A DNA stretch of 64,000 nt, from positions 62,001-126,000 of the forward strand of contig NZ_NMQT01000102.1 of assembly GCF_002234405.1 (NCBI RefSeq), read 5' to 3'. The stretch is from Amycolatopsis thailandensis. Its GTDB lineage: Bacteria; Actinomycetota; Actinomycetes; Mycobacteriales; Pseudonocardiaceae. The notes beneath the pieces were generated by a model that was not told the origin of the DNA, ran no database searches, and saw nothing but the letters and a program-made list of their open reading frames with translations. Numbering within the stretch: the first letter of the stretch is position 1; each line of letters opens with the position of its first letter. This document shows positions 8,704-17,759 of this stretch, in pieces. Position numbers and translations under genes: made by a program.

Positions 8704-8719
8704 ACGCCGCGGGCGGCGT
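8704..8719. terminator. possible hairpin between convergent genes
   Basis: ACGCCGC-GG-GCGGCGT is a short perfect inverted repeat between the ends of the convergent 8394 and 8840 genes. There is no T-tract, which is common for actinomycete terminators. The loop is very short, so the call is weak. Confidence 0.25.
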
Positions 8720-8839
8720 TGATCCCGTCTTCCGCGCGGGCCGCGCCTCCCCTGGATCTGAGCAGAGATCGGCAGGGGCAGTGCCCGGGGAGGGACCGTC
8801 GTGTCTTCTCGCGGGTGCGGGGGCACGGCCGCCCGATCG

Positions 8840-9469
8840 TCATCGGCGGGCCGGGGCCAGAAGTTCCTGGCACCGCCGGATCGCGCTCGTGATCCGGGCC
8901 CGGCTACGAGCCTGGTCGAAACAGTGGTCACACATTTCGGTGAACAGCCGGGCGGCGTCGCTGATCCGGTGGCTGTCGCGTACGGGCAGGAAATCGTTCG
9001 GGGACAACGAGTTCACGAACAGCGTCTCGCGCCCGCCGCGGTCGGTCACGATCGTGAACGCGGGTCCCGGCTCCGTCGGCAGCCGTGTTCCCCAATGCAG
9101 GATCCGCACACTGCAGGGCAGGTCGTCGATCAGGGCCAGCAGGTGCCGCAGTTGATCGATCGCGACGTCCAGGTCTCGTTCCTTGTTCTCCAGAGCCATG
9201 ATCGCGCCTTCGCGGACCACAAAGGACCTGCGTGCCCGCGGCGTGCGGTGCAGCGCGGACTGGCGTCGTGGCAGCAGTTTCTCAGCCGCGTCGGCGGATG
9301 GCTGCCAGATACTGTGCTGCCTCGCCCACGCCCACCGTTGCCTGGCGTACCCGTCGGCCCGCAACACGTGGGGAATGTCGGTGCCGCCGTAACAACGGAT
9401 CGCGACGGCCGCCTCCTCGGCCTCACACAACGCCAGCGCGTCAGCGCGAACCCTCTCGACAGTCCACAA
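8840..9469 (-). CDS. DUF5753-like protein without HTH, copy 1
   Basis: A 209-residue protein matching the layout of DUF5753 (Scr1-type regulators): an IPHVLRADGYAR box like LVPGLLQTxxYAR, an RRQSAL segment, FVVREGAI, an AIDQLRHLLAL helix and GPAFTIV. The N-terminal HTH that normally precedes this domain is absent. The start is a TTG at 9469 preceded by a GAAGAGGGG stretch, chosen by alignment with the paralog at 9584. Probably a partner-binding regulatory subunit rather than a DNA-binding protein. It is last in the minus-strand operon. Confidence 0.6.
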   Translation of the reverse strand: MWTVERVRADALALCEAEEAAVAIRCYGGTDIPHVLRADGYARQRWAWARQHSIWQPSADAAEKLLPRRQSALHRTPRARRSFVVREGAIMALENKERDLDVAIDQLRHLLALIDDLPCSVRILHWGTRLPTEPGPAFTIVTDRGGRETLFVNSLSPNDFLPVRDSHRISDAARLFTEMCDHCFDQARSRARITSAIRRCQELLAPARR

Positions 9470-9583
9470 CAGACTCTTGATCCCCTCTTCTCCCGCCCTG
9501 GCTGTGAATTCAGCACGCCACCACCACTGTCATCGGCCACGAGGGCCGGCGGGGAGGGGCGCTGTCGTGCGGTGGCGAGCCGT

Positions 9584-10285
9584 CTACGGCTCCGATCGGC
9601 CGTCCGCTACGGCGGCCAGCTCTTCACAGCGCCGGATCGCGTCACCGATCCGCGCCCGGCTGCTGTCGTGGTCGAGGCTGGCGTCGCTCAAATCGCTGAA
9701 ACGCCGCGTGTGGAAGCCGACCGCGCGGTCGTCACCGAGGTGGTCGCTGACGATCCGCAGACCGCTAGGTGTCGGCGCGTCCGCGAACACTGTCACCCGC
9801 CCGTCGGCACCGGTCACGATCGTGAACGCGGGCCCCGGCGTGACGTCGGGCACCATGACGAATCCGGGTTCCAAGGTGACCTCGGGATCCGGAGGCAGCA
9901 CCAACCCCACGTCGATGGGCAGGACCCGCAGCGGGCGGGTGCGCTCGTCAGTGTGGTCAAGCAAATATTGCAGCTGAACGGCCGCGGTAGCGGGGTCGCC
10001 CCGCCCGTGCTCCAGCACCGTGAGCGCGTGTTCGTTGACCACGAACGACATCTCGATCGGCGAATCGCGTCGCAGCATGGCCACCCGCCGCGACTGCAGC
10101 ATCGCTCCCGCGATAGCGTGCAACGGCCTGACGACCCTCCGCATCGACCACAGCTGATCGGCATAGACGCCGTCTAGCAACAGATCAGGAAGCTCCATCC
10201 CGCCGAAGCAGCGGATCGACACCGCGGTCTCCACGGCCCGGCACAGCGCGACCGCACCGGCACGAACCTCGTCGAGAATGTCCAT
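9584..10285 (-). CDS. DUF5753-like protein without HTH, copy 2
   Basis: A 233-residue paralog of the 8840 protein, starting DILDEVRAGAVALCRAVETA against ERVRADALALCEAEEA. It has the same FVVNEHALTVL, QLQYLLDHTDE and GPAFTIVTG elements and again no HTH. ATG 10285 is preferred because it aligns with the paralog; AGGAAAGG lies 13 bp upstream, and an upstream ATG at 10309 is possible. Tandem copies suggest duplication followed by divergence. Confidence 0.6.
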   Translation of the reverse strand: MDILDEVRAGAVALCRAVETAVSIRCFGGMELPDLLLDGVYADQLWSMRRVVRPLHAIAGAMLQSRRVAMLRRDSPIEMSFVVNEHALTVLEHGRGDPATAAVQLQYLLDHTDERTRPLRVLPIDVGLVLPPDPEVTLEPGFVMVPDVTPGPAFTIVTGADGRVTVFADAPTPSGLRIVSDHLGDDRAVGFHTRRFSDLSDASLDHDSSRARIGDAIRRCEELAAVADGRSEP

Positions 10286-10373
10286 CGTGGTCCAGGCACC
10301 TTTCCTCATGTACAGCGTGATTCCGGCTCCAGCGGGTCGCCGTCGCGCCTGCGCGTGCCCGCGAGGCAGGTAC

Positions 10374-11237
10374 TCATGGCACGCGCCTGGTGTGCCAGGC
10401 GCCGGCGGCGAGGACCAGCGTGGTCCAGGCGGATCGTTCGATGCCGGTCATCGCCTGCCAGCGGGCACCGAAATGCTCCGCGCTCCGCGGCCAGGGGGTC
10501 GTGGGATCCAGCGCGTGAACGTGCTGCTTGACCAGGAAATCGCTGGTCGCGAGGGCACGGAAGTCGCCGGACAGGTCGGCGATCGCGGCGCCGCCGATCA
10601 GTGATCTGATCCTCGGAACATGCGCGAGGAGCGTGGCGAGCCCGTCCCACGGCACCGCCCGCCACCGGCTCTCCAGCTCCCGGGCGACCCATGCCACGGT
10701 GCGCAGCCGATCCCGGACCTGCCTCAGCCCGTCGACGTCGAACACCTCCGGCGGCAGCTCGAGAACCAGCGCGGGCCCGGGAAACACCCACTCCCGGCCG
10801 AGTGACGTGTCATGACCGGTCCCGAAGTTCACCGCGGTAGCCCGGTACACCGCGCGGGCCCGGTAACACGGCATGGCGTCCCGGAACACCGCGCCGACCA
10901 GCGCGTCCCACAAATCACCCGTCCGAACCCTGACCACCGGACCCGCCGCGAGCAGCACCTCCCCCAGCCGGGAACCGGTACCGGTGAGCACGGCCGGGTC
11001 GACCACATCGACCCGCGGTTCGGTGCCGGAACGCCCGGCGACCCGCTCCAGGCCGATCTCGTGCCCGCCGTCCGGCGACGGGGAGGCGACCACCAGCCAC
11101 ACCGCGTCCGGAGACCACACCAGCCTCCGCAACCGCCCATCGTCATCGAGCCGCCACCCGGGATGGTCGGCCATCACCCGCGGCAGCCACCCCGCCCCAT
11201 CCCGCCAATCACCGGCCGATGTCGTCCAGGCGGTCAC
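10374..11237 (-). CDS. AlkA/HhH-type DNA glycosylase-like protein
   Basis: A 287-residue protein. The segment DLWDALVGAVFRDAMPCYRA resembles the LWEAL..A(I/V)IRQ helix of 3-methyladenine glycosylases, and the C-terminal part (RWQAMTGIERSAWTTLVLAA) resembles the last helices of the HhH-GPD fold. The central helix-hairpin-helix and catalytic Asp are not obvious, so activity is uncertain. GTG 11237 overlaps the lipoprotein stop by 4 bp (GTGA). A base-excision role would fit the neighbouring EEP nucleases, but this is inference. Confidence 0.45.
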   Translation of the reverse strand: MTAWTTSAGDWRDGAGWLPRVMADHPGWRLDDDGRLRRLVWSPDAVWLVVASPSPDGGHEIGLERVAGRSGTEPRVDVVDPAVLTGTGSRLGEVLLAAGPVVRVRTGDLWDALVGAVFRDAMPCYRARAVYRATAVNFGTGHDTSLGREWVFPGPALVLELPPEVFDVDGLRQVRDRLRTVAWVARELESRWRAVPWDGLATLLAHVPRIRSLIGGAAIADLSGDFRALATSDFLVKQHVHALDPTTPWPRSAEHFGARWQAMTGIERSAWTTLVLAAGAWHTRRVP

Positions 11238-11878
11238 CGGCGGGCCCGCTTCACCAGCGTCGCGACAACCAGACCCGCCGCCCGCTCGGCCGCCAGACAC
11301 ACGTCCTGACTGTCCTCAGGCCACCCGACCCTCGACACCTCCACCGCGACGTCGTCGGCCAGGCCGACGATCACCGTGCACTGCCACGCGGGATCCCGCG
11401 TGGCCGCCACCGCCGGGAACCCCCCGACCTCCAACTCCCGCCACACCCACCCCCGGCCCGGGGCCGGTGACGGGTACGCCGCGCTCACGCCCCACCGGTC
11501 CTTGGTCCCGAACGCCACCCGGATCATCCGCGCGGTCACCGGGTTCCCCCACCAGCACGTCGGCCCCGGTGTCTCCTCGGGCCCGAGCCTCCCCCGGACC
11601 TCGACACCCAGCATCTGCCTGACCTGCCCCGGAGTGAGGGCCGTCGTACAGGGATCCCCGGCCACCACCGTGACCGGCAACGGGGCGCGCACCACGGGGG
11701 CGCCCGCGTACGGCGGCGCCTGGGTCGTCGCCCCGATCGTCCGGGTCACCGTCGGAGACGGCAGGATGTCCGTTGCGGAGGACTGGGCGTCTGTTGTGGA
11801 TGGTCCGCATCCGGCCGCGGCGAGGGCCGCCAGCACTGCCGCGCTCGACCGTGCCGCCGGCGCGGAAAACCGGGTCAT
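11234..11878 (-). CDS. DUF3558-family lipoprotein
   Basis: A 214-residue protein with a signal peptide and lipobox LAAAGC (Cys24), a short low-complexity linker, then DUF3558 hallmarks: GDPCTTALTPGQVRQMLG, a CWWGN segment and the C-terminal DVCLAAERAAGLVVATL helix. Such proteins are membrane-anchored on the outer face in mycobacteria and relatives; the function is unknown. The ATG overlaps the EEP stop (ATGA at 11875) and the stop overlaps the glycosylase-like start, so translation of an exported lipoprotein is coupled to two putative nucleic-acid enzymes. A paralog with a premature stop is at 38772. Confidence 0.8.
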   Translation of the reverse strand: MTRFSAPAARSSAAVLAALAAAGCGPSTTDAQSSATDILPSPTVTRTIGATTQAPPYAGAPVVRAPLPVTVVAGDPCTTALTPGQVRQMLGVEVRGRLGPEETPGPTCWWGNPVTARMIRVAFGTKDRWGVSAAYPSPAPGRGWVWRELEVGGFPAVAATRDPAWQCTVIVGLADDVAVEVSRVGWPEDSQDVCLAAERAAGLVVATLVKRARR

Positions 11879-12789
11879 GCCGCCGCCCTCACAAGGACGC
11901 CCACGCTGACCATCCTGTGGTCGTTCCGCACACCGCCGACACTCAACGGCGGATCCTGATGCACCCGGTACAGCTCGGGGGCGAAGCAGGCCGGGGAGCG
12001 CCGAGACAGCATGATGCGGTCGATCCGCAACGCCGTCCTCGGATCGGTCGTGGTTTCTGTGAAGTCATTGGCGACTTGGCCCGCGTCCCACCAGCCATGC
12101 TCGAGGAACCGGTCGATCGACCCGGTGTTCGTGCCCCAGGTGCCGTCCGGGCGGCGTCTACCTTTCTGGCTGCGCATCCACGGCCGCCCGACCTCATCAC
12201 ACAGCGCACCCCAGTTCTCGTAGACGGTCTCGCCTGTCGCGGAACTGGTCGCGTTGAAATCACCGGCGTAGAGCGCGTTCTCCGACGCCATCTGACCGTC
12301 CTGATCGGCCTGCTGATCCAGGCCGGTCTCACCCCGGGAACCGTTCCAGTGCACACACTTGAGCCGCCACTTGTGACCGTTGATCGTGGCGGTGACCGTG
12401 TTCGCCAACTGTGCGCGACTGCCGACCAGCGGATACCGGCGGCGCGGCACGACGGTGCGGGGATCGATGAACAAACCGGGGACGTTCACCGAGCCCGGAA
12501 CCTCGGAAATGTAGGCCCGGTACGGGACTTCACCGAACTTCCGGCCATCAGGACCCCGCCGCGCCCACAGCGAGCCGAGCAACCGCAAGACCTCTTCGAG
12601 CGGATCCGGCTCGTAGTGCGTGCCGCTGTAGTGGGTGCATTCAGAGAGGTACAGGGCATGCGGGTGTTCCGGGAGCGGGGACAGCATCGCCGCGAGCTTG
12701 TCGTGCTCATGCCGCCGCGTCGCGCGGTTGTAGCCCGCGCGCTTCTGATTCGCTGTCGCGACCCGCACCAGCAGATCCGTGTCCGTCAC
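11875..12789 (-). CDS. endonuclease/exonuclease/phosphatase (EEP) family protein
   Basis: A 304-residue protein with the EEP (DNase I-like) motif series: RVATANQ near the N-terminus, the metal-binding Glu in LSECTHYSG, KCVHWNGSRG, YAGDFNATS, RIDRIMLS and the terminal NDHRMVSV. GTG 12789 is well placed behind GGGGAG (7 bp spacing) and overlaps the previous stop (GTGA). No signal peptide is seen. Substrates of this fold range from DNA and RNA to phospholipids. The gene context (glycosylase-like protein, HTH-like protein) suggests nucleic acid but does not prove it. Confidence 0.75.
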   Translation of the reverse strand: MTDTDLLVRVATANQKRAGYNRATRRHEHDKLAAMLSPLPEHPHALYLSECTHYSGTHYEPDPLEEVLRLLGSLWARRGPDGRKFGEVPYRAYISEVPGSVNVPGLFIDPRTVVPRRRYPLVGSRAQLANTVTATINGHKWRLKCVHWNGSRGETGLDQQADQDGQMASENALYAGDFNATSSATGETVYENWGALCDEVGRPWMRSQKGRRRPDGTWGTNTGSIDRFLEHGWWDAGQVANDFTETTTDPRTALRIDRIMLSRRSPACFAPELYRVHQDPPLSVGGVRNDHRMVSVGVLVRAAA

Positions 12790-13256
12790 GTGTTCTCTCC
12801 CCTGTCCGCCGGTCGCCGCATCGCGGCCGTTTCCTGTTCTTTCCTTGCCTCGACGGTGTTTCTGCGCAGCCACGACCACACCCTCGCCTCCGGCACACCA
12901 ACCAGAACCGCGGCATCCCCGACCGGGATCCCGTGCGCCCGCCACTCCAGCACCGTCCACAACCGATCCGGCGACCGCTCGAACCGGGGAACCCACCGCA
13001 CGAACACCCCGCTGCCCTCCCCCGGCCCGGACCAGTCCGGATCCGCCGGACCGTCGCCGGCCGCCAGCAGGACCTGTTCACCGACCGTCAACCACAGCGC
13101 GGACCGGGCGCTCAAGCTGCTGCGCCGCCACGGCATCCGCTCTGGCACACCATCACCCCGCGATCGCGGCCCCCGGCCCGGCGGCTCGGGACCGGGCTGC
13201 GGCCCGACCGGAACCGGGGGCCGGGCACGTCGCACGTCCGCGGCACCGCTACCCAC
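12786..13256 (-). CDS. small HTH-like protein between two EEP genes
   Basis: About 156 residues if started at GTG 13256, which sits behind GGGAGCGCGCCG and overlaps the preceding stop. An ATG at 13298 and a later ATG at 13136 are alternatives. The C-terminal half contains LEWRAHGIPVGDAAVLVGVP then EARVWSWLRRN, a convincing helix-turn-helix. The N-terminal third is Pro/Arg-rich and may be untranslated. The TGA overlaps the EEP GTG by 4 bp. Possibly a small DNA-binding regulator of the operon. Confidence 0.5.
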   Translation of the reverse strand: MGSGAADVRRARPPVPVGPQPGPEPPGRGPRSRGDGVPERMPWRRSSLSARSALWLTVGEQVLLAAGDGPADPDWSGPGEGSGVFVRWVPRFERSPDRLWTVLEWRAHGIPVGDAAVLVGVPEARVWSWLRRNTVEARKEQETAAMRRPADRGENT

Positions 13257-14303
13257 CGGCGCGCTCCCAGGCTCCTGTGGCGATCGCGGCCGGGGCATAC
13301 CGAACCAGCACCGGCAGATGATCGGACGCTTTCCTCGTCAAATCAGTGGCGAGGACCTCGCACGACACCAGCGCGGACACCACCTCGACGATGGTGCGGA
13401 CGATGTCGATCCGCCGCGGCCCGCACACCTGATCGCCGGGCCAGTGCCCGACCGTCGCCGCCCACGGCACATCCAACGCCGCGGCCGCGTCGACCAGACC
13501 ACCATCACGCAGAATCCGGCCCGCCGTGCGGTCCGCCTCCCACCCCAGGGACCCGTCGGCGTTCATCCAGGTCCTGCACTGATAAATGAACTCCGGATGC
13601 CACTCCACCGTCGTGCACGGCTGGCCGTGCCGCAGGTGATACGGGTCATGGTCGTACTCCCGCCACGACCCCACCGGGCCCCGGGCACGGGGCGGCCAGC
13701 CAGGCAGATCTGCCGACACACCATTCCAGTCCCCGCCGATCAGCGTCGGCCGCAGGTGGGGCGGCCGGAACACCCGCTTCAGCACGACCTCGGCATCGTC
13801 CGCACGCTGACACAGGCCGTGCGGCCGGGCGTGATACGACGCGTGCCCCACCGGCCCCTTCGCACCGACATCGAGATCCAGCTGCAGGTAGGCATGCCAC
13901 AGCGCATCCCCCGATACCACCGTGAACCCACCAGCGGGCTCGATCTCCTCCGACCACAACAGGCCCTGCTGATACCGCTGATCACCGACCGCGACAGCCG
14001 GCCGGTTCCTCTCGTACTCACACCGCAAACCGGTCGCCTCGCCCAGCTCACGCAACCGCCGCGCCGCCAAGCCAGCTTTACTCCGCAGCGTGCGCCCGGC
14101 CACCGCCTGGCGCCGTCCCTCGGGCCGTCCGCGATCAGCTCCTGCACCGCGACCACCAGAGCCTCACCCGCCGCAGCCGCGACCACGCGCTCCCGACTGA
14201 TCACCTCGTGAACCAACTCAGCCCGCTCGGGGGCGTCGCCGTAGCCGAACGCGTTGAAAGTCAGGAACCGGACGTGACCGGACCGCACAACGGTTTTACT
14301 CAA
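13249..14303 (-). pseudogene. EEP-family gene, frameshifted
   Basis: The N-terminal EEP signature (VRFLTFNAFGYGD, then EALVVAVQELIADG) is encoded from TTG 14303, behind GGGGGAT. The rest (IGGDWNGVS, RRIDIVRTI, KASDHLPVLVRY) is in a different frame ending at 13249. The frames meet near 14120-14126 at a GGGCC run; adding one base there would give a continuous ADGPEGRRQAVAGRT. So the gene carries a 1-bp indel, or the base is a sequencing error. The intact protein would be about 350 residues and paralogous in type to the 11875 gene. It heads the operon. Confidence 0.7.
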
Positions 14304-15208
14304 GCTGGATCCCCCTACACGTGTCTAAGGCCTGCCATCACACGGCGGAGAACCGCGGTGACGTCTTCTCTCCCAGATCCGGACCCGAACAGGACTCCGC
14401 TGTGCGACAGCACATCGCCCCTGGCATCTATTACCGATGTGACCGGCGATCGAGCGATCGCAGCCTCCACACGCCTTGCCGCGGTCCGCTCGGAACGAGC
14501 CCGCTCGTACCCCTTCGGATCCCGCTGAAAATCCAACAACGGCCGGTCCCCTCGCACCGACGACCACCAGATCCGGGAGACGGGAAGCGTGGTGCTTTCC
14601 GGTGAGACCGTCGGAAACCACGTCGTAGCAGAGTCAGAAACCCTCTCCCAGCAACCCTGACAGTCCACAGGCGACGGTCGAGCGCGAAATCCTGGTACAC
14701 CTCGACGTCCTTCGCTGACATGGTTGGCGCGCGACGAGGCCGATAGGCACAGCGGTACAAGGACCTTGCTCTGGCTCCACACATCGAGATCGAGCGCATG
14801 GACAATGTCCGAGTGAGCTGCCGACACGCCCGAGAAGCGGCAGGTCTCTCCCACTGACGAAGGCGGCACCCACCGCAACCATGCAAGGGCATTCAACGGT
14901 GGAGACCGCTGTTGCGGCATCAACGGTCATACGCCACGTGTTTTCTCCTCACTGGCGCGACAAGTGCAATGCGGCGGGCAACTCTCACGATTCTTCCTTC
15001 ACAAGACGGCTTAGCCACGTTCGGCTGGAGGACGCTGAACCCGCAACGGTCAGGCTCGGCTGCGGTTCAACAGAATCCGGCTCCTTCGGGCACATGATCT
15101 TGCGCTGCATCAACTGCCCTGACCAGGGCGCCCGCCCACGCGTCACCGGGCGTGAACCGGGCGTTTGGCAGTCTTGACCAGCGACGATTCGCGCAGCGGG
15201 TTAGCTGA
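14304..15208. other. degraded region with one uncertain minus-strand ORF
   Basis: The longest plausible coding stretch is minus strand 14923-14315 (about 200 codons), whose end (LLDFQRDPKGYERARSERTA, then a Val/Ile-rich tail) has ordinary actinomycete codon bias. In another minus frame MSAKDVEVYQDFALDRRLW (from about 14781) also looks coding and runs into it, so I suspect one small gene broken by a frameshift near 14640-14680. No family is recognised. 14924-15154 shows nothing. Confidence 0.3.
15155..15190 (+). repeat. duplicated upstream region, copy 1
   Basis: The stretch from GAACCGGGCGTTTGG through TTGACCAGCGACGAT is repeated almost exactly at 16336-16370, upstream of the paralogous regulator. 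TTGACC could be a -35 element. The duplication therefore includes control sequence as well as the gene. Confidence 0.6.
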
Positions 15209-16273
15209 GGGGACTTTGAGAAGATTCCACGCCGCGGACTGGTCACTGATCGTAAGCAAGCAGGCCATACGCAGGAGAGCCTGGCCGCGGCGCTCGGCGT
15301 TGACCTGAAAACGGTGCGCAACTGGGAGAACGGCACCTACAAGCCCCGCACTCTCGATCTTCAGTGGCGTCTCGCCGAGGAACTCCGCATCACCCGTCGG
15401 CAACTCGCTCAACGCTTTCTCGCTACGGATGACGCGCTTGCCTGCTCGATCACCCCGAACAGGCACAGGTCGCACCCACTTCGTTTGGACACCGTCTTCG
15501 AGCAAGCACTGCAGAGTGAAGAGTCGGATCGCTTAACCTGGGCAATGCATTCGCCGAACTCCGTCGACCAGGCCACTCTTGGGTTCTTGTCTAGGGCGCT
15601 GACTTTTGTGCGACGACTCGAAGACGACACAAGTTCTGCAATGGTGGTCTCATCAGTTCGTGAGCTTCATAGTGTCGCTGACGCTTTTGCGAGAGAGGCT
15701 CGATTAAATGTGCGCCGCCAGGCCGCTGGACTATTGTCCGAGATGGAGCAGTATCGTGGATGGCTTGCGATACCTAGCCGGGATTGGGTAACAGCCAGGC
15801 GTCACCTCGATCGTGCGGCCGTGGTCGCTTTGGAGTCCGACGATCCGCTCCGGTTGTCTGCCGCCCTTTCCTTCGCGGCCTACTCGGCGATCCGACGATT
15901 CGATTTCAGTTCCGCGGACGCGCTATCGGAGGCCGCGCAGCGGGACGGTCGGGTAGATCCAGGACTGCGCACCTACGAAATATTCGAGCGCGCCGAAATT
16001 CTCGCACGGTTGGGCTTGAGAAATAAAAGTGTTCGACAGCTTCTCACCACTGATCATCTTGTCGAAAACCTGCCGGACGAAGAAGATCTTCCAGCATCAG
16101 GATACTGGTATACGCCACCGTTCTTCCTTGGCCAAAAAGCATTCGTGTTGCACGCGCTCGGGAACCCTTCGGGTTCTCGGCAGGCCGCACTCGACTGCCT
16201 TGCCGAAATGTCGCCCGGCTGGGCCGGGTCAGAGTGGGCGGCACGACGCCGCGAGTTGGCACACGCGGACTGA
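15209..16273 (+). pseudogene. XRE-TPR regulator, copy 1, start codon lost
   Basis: The in-frame reading from 15209 gives a good XRE helix-turn-helix (RKQAGHTQESLAAALGVDLK then TVRNWENGTY) and a helical C-terminal domain, paralogous to the next gene. In copy 2 the start is TTTG-GTG-AAG. In copy 1 one base is missing and the sequence reads TTTG-AGAAG, putting the TTG out of frame, and no ATG, GTG or TTG occurs in frame before GTG 15314, which lies inside the HTH. The gene can start only at a CTG or as a truncated protein. The last part (320 codons) is otherwise open. Confidence 0.6.
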
Positions 16274-16335
16274 CTCCCTCGGGGCGGTTTAGCCGGGCAT
16301 TCGGCCCAGGCTGATCCCGCCAGCTAACCGGAAGG

Positions 16336-16370
16336 GAACCGGGCGTTTGGTAGCCTTGACCAGCGACGAT
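16336..16370 (+). repeat. duplicated upstream region, copy 2
   Basis: Second copy of the 15155-15190 sequence, ending 30 bp before the regulator start. Only a few substitutions separate the two copies. Confidence 0.6.
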
Positions 16371-16400
16371 GCTGGTCATGGGCTTGCCGAGAGGACTTTG

Positions 16401-17759
16401 GTGAAGATTCCACGTCTAGGGCTGGTTGCAGATCGTAAGAGAGTGGGTCACACGCAGGAGAGCCTGGCGGCGGCCCTCGGCCTCGATGTGAAGACGGTCC
16501 GCCAGTGGGAGAACGGTACCTACAGACCCAGCACACATTTCCTCGAGCAGCGCCTCGCCGAGGAACTCCGCATCACCCGTCGGCAACTCGCCTTACGGCT
16601 TGATCCGCCCGCCGAGAACACGCCTGCACCCTTCGCTGACCACGAGGTAGACTCAGAACCGACGGGCTGTGACGTCCCTTCTGTATCGGATCGATCCCGT
16701 CCCGTCCCTGAGTTGTGCAGCGCTGGCAGGAACGTCATCGACTGGCGAGAGGTGTCGTCGCGACCGGGAAGCCCGGCGCCCAGCGTGGTGCATTCGGACA
16801 TACCGCAGCTTCGTCGTGTCCTGGACACTCGGGATTTGCCTGAGGACGGGCCTGTTCGCTCACTATCCGAGCTGATGGTGGCTGTTGACACGGTCGTGGC
16901 GCGGCGGCTGCAATCTGACTATGCGGTGCTGGCGGCCGACGTCAACGAACTGTTGCCTGAACTGCACCGAGCGGTCCTCTCCGCACCGTCGGCGCTGGAG
17001 CCTCAGTATGCCGGGCTGCTCGCTCGTACTTATCGGGCAGCTGATGCGATCGCGGACAAATTCGGGTACTACGACCTCTCGGCGCGGATCATCGACCTGA
17101 TGCGAACCTCCGCGACGCAGTCCGGAGACGAGTTGCTCGTGGGCAGCGCCGCGTATGTCCGGGGCGAGATCTACTTCGCATCCCATGACCTGGAGGCCGG
17201 CTGCCGAATGCTGACCGCGGCGGCCGACAAGATTCGAGTCAGTGCGTCCGAGACCGCGGCGGCCACGTACGGCACCTTGCACATGCGGGCGGCCGTCATG
17301 GCCGCGCGAGCGGGGAGCGCACTACGAGCGCGGGACCACATCGAGGAAGCGAGACAGGCAGCGCGGCAGGTGAATGAGGGCGTCCACCTGGGAACGGTGT
17401 TCGGGTTGCCGTCCGCGCGTATCCATCAGCTGTCTCTTGACGTGGAACTCGGCGACGTCGGCGGCGCCTTGCGACTCGCCACCGGTTGGGCACCACCGAT
17501 AACGATGCCCGCGGAGCGCCGCTCGCACTTCTACATCGACCTGGGGCGCGCGTTCCACCTCGCCGATCAGCCCGAACGTGTGCTGAGCGCGTTCTGGGAG
17601 GCCAAGCGCATCGCCCCCGAGCATGTGCGTGAACATTCGCAGGTCATCGACGTGGTCGACCACCTCGAGCTCACCACACGCGGACAATTGCGTGATGCCT
17701 TCGCAGGTTTCGCCGCCGGCCTGGTGAAGCCACAGGGCCGAAGCGCCTTTGGACCGTAG
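16401..17759 (+). CDS. XRE-family regulator with TPR-like sensor domain, copy 2
   Basis: A 452-residue protein starting at GTG 16401 behind GAGAGGA. The HTH occupies residues ~8-60 (RKRVGHTQESLAAALGLDVK, TVRQWENGTYRPS), then a linker, then a helical region with repeated A..R...A..(A/G) patterns typical of TPR-type actinomycete regulators. It stops one base before the convergent HAD gene. Presumably a cytosolic transcription factor whose ligand or partner binds the TPR part. Confidence 0.8.
   Translation: MKIPRLGLVADRKRVGHTQESLAAALGLDVKTVRQWENGTYRPSTHFLEQRLAEELRITRRQLALRLDPPAENTPAPFADHEVDSEPTGCDVPSVSDRSRPVPELCSAGRNVIDWREVSSRPGSPAPSVVHSDIPQLRRVLDTRDLPEDGPVRSLSELMVAVDTVVARRLQSDYAVLAADVNELLPELHRAVLSAPSALEPQYAGLLARTYRAADAIADKFGYYDLSARIIDLMRTSATQSGDELLVGSAAYVRGEIYFASHDLEAGCRMLTAAADKIRVSASETAAATYGTLHMRAAVMAARAGSALRARDHIEEARQAARQVNEGVHLGTVFGLPSARIHQLSLDVELGDVGGALRLATGWAPPITMPAERRSHFYIDLGRAFHLADQPERVLSAFWEAKRIAPEHVREHSQVIDVVDHLELTTRGQLRDAFAGFAAGLVKPQGRSAFGP

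Noticed and set aside
11773..14211. Plus-strand open frame of ~810 codons opposite the EEP operon
   Set aside because: Arg/Pro/His-rich antisense translation; the EEP and lipoprotein motifs on the minus strand are decisive.
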